Part shown: in pieces, positions 53,259 to 64,000 of the stretch
Layout of the letters: each line of letters starts with the position of its first letter
How positions within the stretch are numbered: position 1 is the stretch's first letter
Origin: JADJNY01 sp046349615
GTDB lineage: Bacteria > Planctomycetota > UBA1135 > GCA-002686595
Assembly (NCBI GenBank): GCA_046349615.1
Contig: JAXMBZ010000013.1
Location: forward strand, 62,001-126,000
Length of the DNA stretch: 64,000 bases
Direction: 5' to 3'
Position numbers and translations under genes: made by a program
Notes under the pieces: model-generated
What the model saw: the letters and a program-made list of their open reading frames with translations, nothing else
What the model was told of the DNA's origin: nothing
Database searches by the model: none

Positions 53259-55316
53259 TCAGGTCCAGACGAGACCACGCGCGGCCAACTCGGACTCGGG
53301 AACCGGACGCAGGCCGGCGGGCGACATCGAGAAGCCGGCGCGCCCCTGCGAGAGCGAGCGCACGGCCGTGGAGTAGCCGAACATCTGCGAGAGCGGCACG
53401 AGCCCGCAGATCGAGCGGACGGCTCCATCCGCGCTGACCTCACGGACCTCCGCCTTGCGCGACCCCAGGTCCGCGAGGATGCCGCTCGAGAATTCCGCCG
53501 GCGATTCGATCTCGAAGCGCATCAAGGGCTCGAGCACGACGACCTCGGACCGGGAGAGGGCTTCGCGGAGGGCCTGGCTCGCCGCCTGGGCGAACCCCAT
53601 CTCCGCGTCCCGCCGCGGATCGCTCGAACCTCCCACGACGGCGATCTTCACTTGGGACAACGGGAAGCCGAAACGCGGTCCGACGTGCGTTTCGAGCGCG
53701 AGCGTGCCCTCGACCACCTTGCGGAAGGCGCTCGGAATCCCCACGTCGGGCTCCCACCCCACGGCCGGAGTGGTCAGCGAAGGATCGGGCCGGAGCTCGA
53801 CCTCGACGTCGCCGAACACCTCCTTCCCGCCGAGTTGGCGCTCGACGCGACCGCGCCCGCGGGCGGCGGCCGTCACGGCTTCTCGGTAGGCCACGCGCGG
53901 CGTTCCAACCCGGACCTCGACGTGGAACTCGTGTTCGAGCCGGTGGCGAAGGACCTCGAGATGGAGCTCCCCCATCCCTGAAATCGTCCACTGGCCTGTG
54001 TCGGGCTGTTCGTGGACGTGGAAGCTCGGGTCCTCGTGCGCGAGGCGGCCGAGCGCCAGGCGGAGCTTGTCGCGGTCGGGCGAGTTCGCAGGTTCGAGGA
54101 CGAGCGAGATCACGGGCTCCGGGAACTCCAGGGCCTCGAGCACGATCGGCGCCTCGCGTTCGCAGAGCGTGTCCCCGGTCGACGTGTGCTTGAGTCCGGA
54201 GATCGCGACGATCTCGCCGGGACCCGCGCTCTCGAGCCCCTCTCCGTGGTTCGCGTGCATCCGCAGGAGCCGACCGACCCGTTCGAGCTTCTGCGCGCGC
54301 GGATTCCAGAGGTGCGCGCCGCTCGTGATGCGCCCGGAGTAGACGCGCACGAAGGCCAGCTCACCGTGGGCCTGCGACTGCAGCTTGAATGCGAGCGCAC
54401 ACACCGGCTCCTCGACGCTCGGCTTCCGGTCGATCGGTTCGTGGGTACGCGGATCCGTGCCCCGCACCGGCGGGAGATCGAGGGGCGACGGCAGGTACTT
54501 CACGACGGCGTCGAGGAGCGGCTGGATGCCCTGATTCCGCAGCGCGATCCCGCAGAACACCGGCACGAGCCCGTCGGCGACCACGCGCCGCCGGAGCGCG
54601 CGCTCGAGAGCTGGGAGCTCCGGCTCACGTCGCTCGAGCACGCAGGCGAGCACTTCGTCGTCGCCGTCCGCGAGCGCATCGAGGAGTTCCGACCGCAGCA
54701 CGCCGACCTCGTCCGCGGCGTCCGGAGGAACGTCGAGCGCGGCATCGATCGCCTGCTCGCCGGCACCGGCGAACATCCACGTGCGCCGCGTGAGGAGATC
54801 GACGATGCCCGTGAGTCGCCCCTCGCGCCAAAGGGGATACTGCACCGGGACGGCGTGCGCGCGGAGCTTCTTCGCGAGGTCCCCGACGGCGCGCAGGTAG
54901 TCCGCGCCGGGCCGATCGAGCTTGTTCACGAACGCGAGACAGGGCACGTGGTGCCGCTGCATCTGCCGCCACACGGTCTCCGATTGCGCCTGCACGCCCA
55001 TCACCGCGTCGACGACGAGGATCGCGCCGTCGAGCACGCGCAGACTGCGTTCGACTTCGATCGTGAAGTCGACGTGGCCCGGTGTGTCGATCAGGTTGAT
55101 GCGGTGATCCTTCCACGGGATCGTCGTGGCGGCCGCCGTGATCGTGATCCCGCGCTCGCGTTCCTCCTGCATCCAGTCGAGGACCGTCGTCCCCTCGTCG
55201 ACGTTCCCCATCCGGTGCTCGACGCCAGCATCGAAGAGGATCCGCTCCGACACCGTCGTCTTCCCCGCGTCGATGTGCGCGACGATGCCGAGGTTCCGCA
55301 GGCGAGAGACGTCCAC
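53259..55316 (-). CDS. fusA: Elongation factor G (possibly spd-type)
   Basis: EF-G drives translocation and, with RRF, ribosome recycling. The 685-residue protein has G1 AHIDAGKTT, the effector region QEERERGITITAAATT, G3 DTPGHVDFTIEVERSLRV and G4 NKLDRPGADY, then domains II-V (SGMGELHLEVLRHRLEHEF; FGYSTAVRSLSQGRAGFSM). Segments such as VERSLRVLDGAILVVDA resemble the mitochondrial/spd (spirochaete-planctomycete-deltaproteobacterium) EF-Gs more than canonical EF-G1; this needs a tree. It starts with GTG at 55316, with a -10-like TATCTT 6 bases upstream and no Shine-Dalgarno site. Confidence 0.93.
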   Translation of the reverse strand: MDVSRLRNLGIVAHIDAGKTTVSERILFDAGVEHRMGNVDEGTTVLDWMQEERERGITITAAATTIPWKDHRINLIDTPGHVDFTIEVERSLRVLDGAILVVDAVMGVQAQSETVWRQMQRHHVPCLAFVNKLDRPGADYLRAVGDLAKKLRAHAVPVQYPLWREGRLTGIVDLLTRRTWMFAGAGEQAIDAALDVPPDAADEVGVLRSELLDALADGDDEVLACVLERREPELPALERALRRRVVADGLVPVFCGIALRNQGIQPLLDAVVKYLPSPLDLPPVRGTDPRTHEPIDRKPSVEEPVCALAFKLQSQAHGELAFVRVYSGRITSGAHLWNPRAQKLERVGRLLRMHANHGEGLESAGPGEIVAISGLKHTSTGDTLCEREAPIVLEALEFPEPVISLVLEPANSPDRDKLRLALGRLAHEDPSFHVHEQPDTGQWTISGMGELHLEVLRHRLEHEFHVEVRVGTPRVAYREAVTAAARGRGRVERQLGGKEVFGDVEVELRPDPSLTTPAVGWEPDVGIPSAFRKVVEGTLALETHVGPRFGFPLSQVKIAVVGGSSDPRRDAEMGFAQAASQALREALSRSEVVVLEPLMRFEIESPAEFSSGILADLGSRKAEVREVSADGAVRSICGLVPLSQMFGYSTAVRSLSQGRAGFSMSPAGLRPVPESELAARGLVWT

Positions 55317-55505
55317 GCGCGGAAGATAGCACCAGCAGCCCGCGGCCCGCGCGCGAGGAATCGGGACGAAACGACGCGGGAGCTGGCTTCCTTCGACGGC
55401 GCAGAACGGCCGCGTGGAGTCTGCGCACTTGGCCCGCGCGCGGCTCCTCCGTCGTGCGGGTGTCCCGGACTCCAGGCACGCCTAGGATCGCCGCCGGAGG
55501 CGCCC

Positions 55506-55916
55506 ATGGCATCCAAGAAGCGCACGTTGAAGACTCCGGTCGGCGCGGCTGCGAAGCCTGCGTTCACACGGCGAGAGCTCCTCGACTTCGAGCGGAAGCT
55601 GCTCGAGTTGCGAGCGGCGCTCGCACGGACCGTGGGATCGATCGAGCGAGACGCGCTCGGACCATCCGGCGAAACGACCGGCCCCCCCGCGGACGAATCG
55701 ATCGAGGAGGCGGCGCTCGACGTCGAGCTCGAGACTCTGGCGACGGAGGATCAGCTCGGCTACGAAGTCGACGAGGCGCTCGGCCGGCTCGCGAGCGGAC
55801 ACTTCGGCCTCTGCGAAGAATGCGGCCGAGCGATCGCGCGGGAGCGCCTCGTGTTCCTGCCTTGGGCGCGCGAATGCCGCGATTGCCGCTCCGCGAGCGA
55901 AACGCGCGCGCGTTGA
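55506..55916 (+). CDS. DksA/TraR-family zinc-finger regulator
   Basis: A 136-residue protein with an N-terminal coiled coil (FTRRELLDFERKLLELRAAL onward) and a C-terminal C4 zinc finger (C103, C106, C124, C127: CEECGRAI and CRDC). DksA relatives enter the RNA polymerase secondary channel and modulate rRNA and ribosomal promoters with ppGpp. The ATG has GGAGG 5 bases upstream and TAGGAT at 55483-55488 as a possible -10. It is divergent from fusA and convergent with the tsr3-like gene, the only plus-strand gene in the translation cluster. Confidence 0.88.
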   Translation: MASKKRTLKTPVGAAAKPAFTRRELLDFERKLLELRAALARTVGSIERDALGPSGETTGPPADESIEEAALDVELETLATEDQLGYEVDEALGRLASGHFGLCEECGRAIARERLVFLPWARECRDCRSASETRAR

Positions 55917-55965
55917 TCTCCGACTTCGATCCTGGGGAGAAGCGGGGCGGCGCGGACGCGCGGTT

Positions 55966-56463
55966 TCAAGCGCCGTTCGGACCGCACGCTCCGAGGAGCA
56001 GGGAGTTCCGAGCGAGGAACTCGTCGCGCCAACGGTAGCGAGCGAGCAGCTCCGGCCGCACCTCGCCGAGCAGCGCGAGCGCCGCGAAGAGTGCCTCGAT
56101 CGACGCGAGCCCGGACTCGGGATCGGGGACGAGTTCACTCTTGCGCGGGTACGCCGTGGCGAGCGGCGGCAATCGGCGCGGCAGCAGATCGCCATCGACC
56201 GTCGCGAGCAGCGTCGGGACGCGCCGCCAGCAGCAGTCGACGACGAGGAGCGGCGTTCCGCGATCGGCGGGCGTGAGGAGTTCGCCGTCCTTGTGCAGCA
56301 GGATGCGACGGCCGACCGCAACGCGCCGATCGTGGGCGTAGTTCGCGAACGTGAACCCGGCGACGCCGCGCAGCGGCGTCAGCGAGCACTTCCGCGCCGA
56401 CTCGCGTGGGTCGCGAAGGATGAACACGTCGAGTTCGGCACGCGCAGTCGTCATCGACGACAT
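55966..56463 (-). CDS. Tsr3/DUF367-like protein (putative rRNA aminocarboxypropyltransferase)
   Basis: Tsr3 in eukaryotes and archaea adds an aminocarboxypropyl group to small-subunit rRNA. This 165-residue protein has the family layout. An N-terminal segment with a Cys (RDPRESARKCSLTPLRG, 18-33) is followed by LLTPADRG (62-69), VVDCCWRR (74-81, matching the Tsr3 VDCSW motif), RRLPPLATAYP (96-106), SIEALFAAL and YRWRDEFLARN (143-153). The N-terminal metal-binding extension of the eukaryotic form is absent. It lies between rpsG and fusA; a terminator-like hairpin precedes it. Start at 56463; a second ATG lies 9 bases later. Confidence 0.72.
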   Translation of the reverse strand: MSSMTTARAELDVFILRDPRESARKCSLTPLRGVAGFTFANYAHDRRVAVGRRILLHKDGELLTPADRGTPLLVVDCCWRRVPTLLATVDGDLLPRRLPPLATAYPRKSELVPDPESGLASIEALFAALALLGEVRPELLARYRWRDEFLARNSLLLGACGPNGA

Positions 56464-56484
56464 CGTACCCCGACCCGCCGCCGT

Positions 56485-56530
56485 GAAACGCCGCACGGCG
56501 CGGTGAGGATCGCTCCTCGCCGCGCCGTGC
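56485..56530 (-). terminator. Strong hairpin terminator after rpsG
   Basis: A 17-bp stem with one wobble and a TCGC loop (56493-56530), followed on the minus strand by GGCGTTTCAC. It lies between the rpsG stop and the tsr3-like start, so rpsL-rpsG probably form their own transcript. Confidence 0.8.
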
Positions 56531-56551
56531 GCTGCTTCGTGGATCGCGCGC

Positions 56552-57028
56552 TCAGTTCGCGTAGTGCGCGTAGGCCTTGTTCGCTTCGGCCATCTTGTGG
56601 ACCTGTTCCTTCCACTGGACCGACGCGCCCGTGCCGTTGAAGGCGTCCGTGATCTCTTCGGCGAGGCGCTTCGACATCGGCTTGCCCTTTTTCTTGCGGG
56701 CGTTGTCGATGAGCCAGCGGATCGCGAGCGACTGCTGGCGGTTGCGCCGCACTTCGCGCGGAACCTGGTAGTTGGCACCGCCGACGCGCTTGCTGCGGAC
56801 CTCGACCATCGGGCGCACGTTGTCGACGGCCTTGGTGAAGATCTCGACCGGATCCTGGACGTCCGGGAGCTTCTTGTGCGCCATCTCGAGCGCCTCGTAG
56901 AAGATCGCCTGGGCGGTCGCCTTCTTCCCGCTCCACATGATCTTGTTGATGATCTTCGCGGCCAGCATGTTGCCGAACTTCGGGTCCGGCTGGATCAGCG
57001 GGGCGGTCGACTTGTAGTTGCGCGGCAT
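56552..57028 (-). CDS. rpsG: 30S ribosomal protein S7
   Basis: The 158-residue head protein S7 nucleates assembly of the 3' major domain. MPRNYKSTAPLIQPDPKFGN starts it, and PMVEVRSKRVGGANYQVPRE is the core signature. In Escherichia coli it represses the str operon. It follows rpsL by 56 bases. Confidence 0.98.
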   Translation of the reverse strand: MPRNYKSTAPLIQPDPKFGNMLAAKIINKIMWSGKKATAQAIFYEALEMAHKKLPDVQDPVEIFTKAVDNVRPMVEVRSKRVGGANYQVPREVRRNRQQSLAIRWLIDNARKKKGKPMSKRLAEEITDAFNGTGASVQWKEQVHKMAEANKAYAHYAN

Positions 57029-57084
57029 CGTTCGTCGTTCCTGTACTTCGCGGTCGTGTTCGTGGAGCTCAGCTCACCGTCGCG

Positions 57085-57459
57085 TCACTTCTTCGGGCGC
57101 TTCGCGCCGTACTTCGAGCGACCCATCGTGCGCGCGTCGACGCCCGTCGCGTCGAGCGTGCCGCGGATGATGTGGTAGCGGACGCCGGGCAGGTCGCGAA
57201 CGCGGCCGCCGCGGACCAGCACGACCGAGTGCTCCTGCAGATTGTGGCCTTCGCCCGGGATGTAGGCCGTGATCTCCTTGCCGTTCGAGAGACGGACGCG
57301 CGCCACCTTGCGCAGCGCGGAGTTCGGCTTCTTCGGCGTCTGGGTCTTGACCACGAGGCAGACACCGCGCTTCTGCGGACACTTGTCCAGCACGGGCGAC
57401 TTCGAACGGTTCTTGACCTTCTGACGGCCCTTGCGGACCAGCTGGTTGATCGTCGGCAT
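57085..57459 (-). CDS. rpsL: 30S ribosomal protein S12 with Arg88
   Basis: The 124-residue decoding-centre protein has MPTINQLVRKGRQKVKNRSK, TPKKPNSALRKVARVRLSNG and GEGHNLQEHSVVLVRGG. The segment that is GRVKDLPGVRYH in Escherichia coli reads GRVRDLPGVRYH, so residue 88 (87 without Met) is Arg. That change is a known streptomycin-resistance substitution. Asp89, the RimO target, is kept. The ATG has AGGA 7 bases upstream, and a good promoter lies 65 bases before it. Confidence 0.98.
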   Translation of the reverse strand: MPTINQLVRKGRQKVKNRSKSPVLDKCPQKRGVCLVVKTQTPKKPNSALRKVARVRLSNGKEITAYIPGEGHNLQEHSVVLVRGGRVRDLPGVRYHIIRGTLDATGVDARTMGRSKYGAKRPKK

Positions 57460-57523
57460 GAGGAGTCCTGAGGGCCCGAACACGACGCCACCGGAATGGG
57501 CGCCGTCGGGCGAAGGGGCAAGG

Positions 57524-57551
57524 ATTCTACGAGGAGCGGCCTGCCGGTCAA
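57524..57551 (-). promoter_or_regulatory. Sigma70-like promoter of rpsL-rpsG
   Basis: On the minus strand TTGACC (57546-57551), 16 bases, TAGAAT (57524-57529), about 65 bases before the rpsL ATG. It separates the str genes from rpoBC. Confidence 0.8.
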
Positions 57552-57630
57552 GCGCCGGCTCGGACTGGATCGCGCTCCGGGGGGGGCGGGAGGCTCGGTT
57601 TCGCGGTGACCGGGCCCCCATCTCGGGCGA

Positions 57631-57662
57631 GCGGCCGGCACGGGGGAACCCGCACCGGCCGC
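57631..57662 (-). terminator. Hairpin after rpoC
   Basis: An 8-bp GCGGCCGG/CCGGCCGC stem with an inner CGGG/CCCG stem lies 22 bases past the rpoC stop. No T-run follows; a terminator or processing hairpin. Confidence 0.55.
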
Positions 57663-57684
57663 GTGGGCTCGTCGAAGCCCAGGA

Positions 57685-64000
<6,316 letters not shown>

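Overview
The window is about 64 kb of very GC-rich bacterial chromosome made almost entirely of housekeeping genes. No phage, insertion sequence, CRISPR array or rRNA gene was seen. Type IV pilus genes, predicted outer-membrane lipoproteins with Ig-like domains and a secretin point to a diderm. The EF-G resembles the spd type, a Tsr3/DUF367 homologue is present, ribosomal protein L30 is missing from the spc cluster, and many genes lack a Shine-Dalgarno site. Together these suggest a planctomycete-like lineage, which is inference and not a sequence-based placement.

Left part (1-23 kb). A partial Big_5-type lipoprotein gene runs off the left edge and has a full-length paralogue at 10988-14158 in the opposite orientation. 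Between them, on the minus strand, lie rplU-rpmA-obgE, pilT, a PDZ membrane protein, coaX, a degenerate mnmE-like GTPase and a pyrB fused to a PyrI-type zinc domain. Then come an RNase E/G with a long basic/acidic N-terminal extension and a pilM-pilN-pilO/P-pilQ pilus operon.

Middle part (23-38 kb). A ptsH-ptsN-hpf group is followed by the recombination/replication operon dnaX-ybaB-recR-truA. Upstream of dnaX is a block of five tandem 58-59 bp stem-loop repeats plus an inverted copy. Next is a minus-strand unit tRNA-Arg(ACG), tadA, tRNA-Ser(CGA), tRNA-Ser(GGA), in which the TadA deaminase gene follows its own tRNA substrate. On the plus strand are an ArgF'-like carbamoyltransferase, dnaE and a MORN-type protein. 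A large secreted DUF4965-type glycosidase lies convergent to them.

Right part (38-64 kb). One long minus-strand cluster holds, in transcription order, rpoB (partial), rpoC, rpsL, rpsG, a tsr3-like gene, fusA, then rpsJ through rplQ (S10, spc and alpha operons joined, with secY, adk, infA and rpoA). A plus-strand dksA/traR-type gene sits between fusA and the tsr3-like gene. Good sigma70-like promoters precede rpsL and rpsJ, and a strong hairpin terminates after rplQ.

The observations most worth following up are the tandem hairpin repeats, the bacterial Tsr3-like protein inside the str region, the tRNA-Arg/tadA transcription unit, the PyrB-zinc-domain fusion, the motif-poor MnmE-like GTPase, and -10-like hexamers placed directly before several start codons, which suggests leaderless mRNAs.
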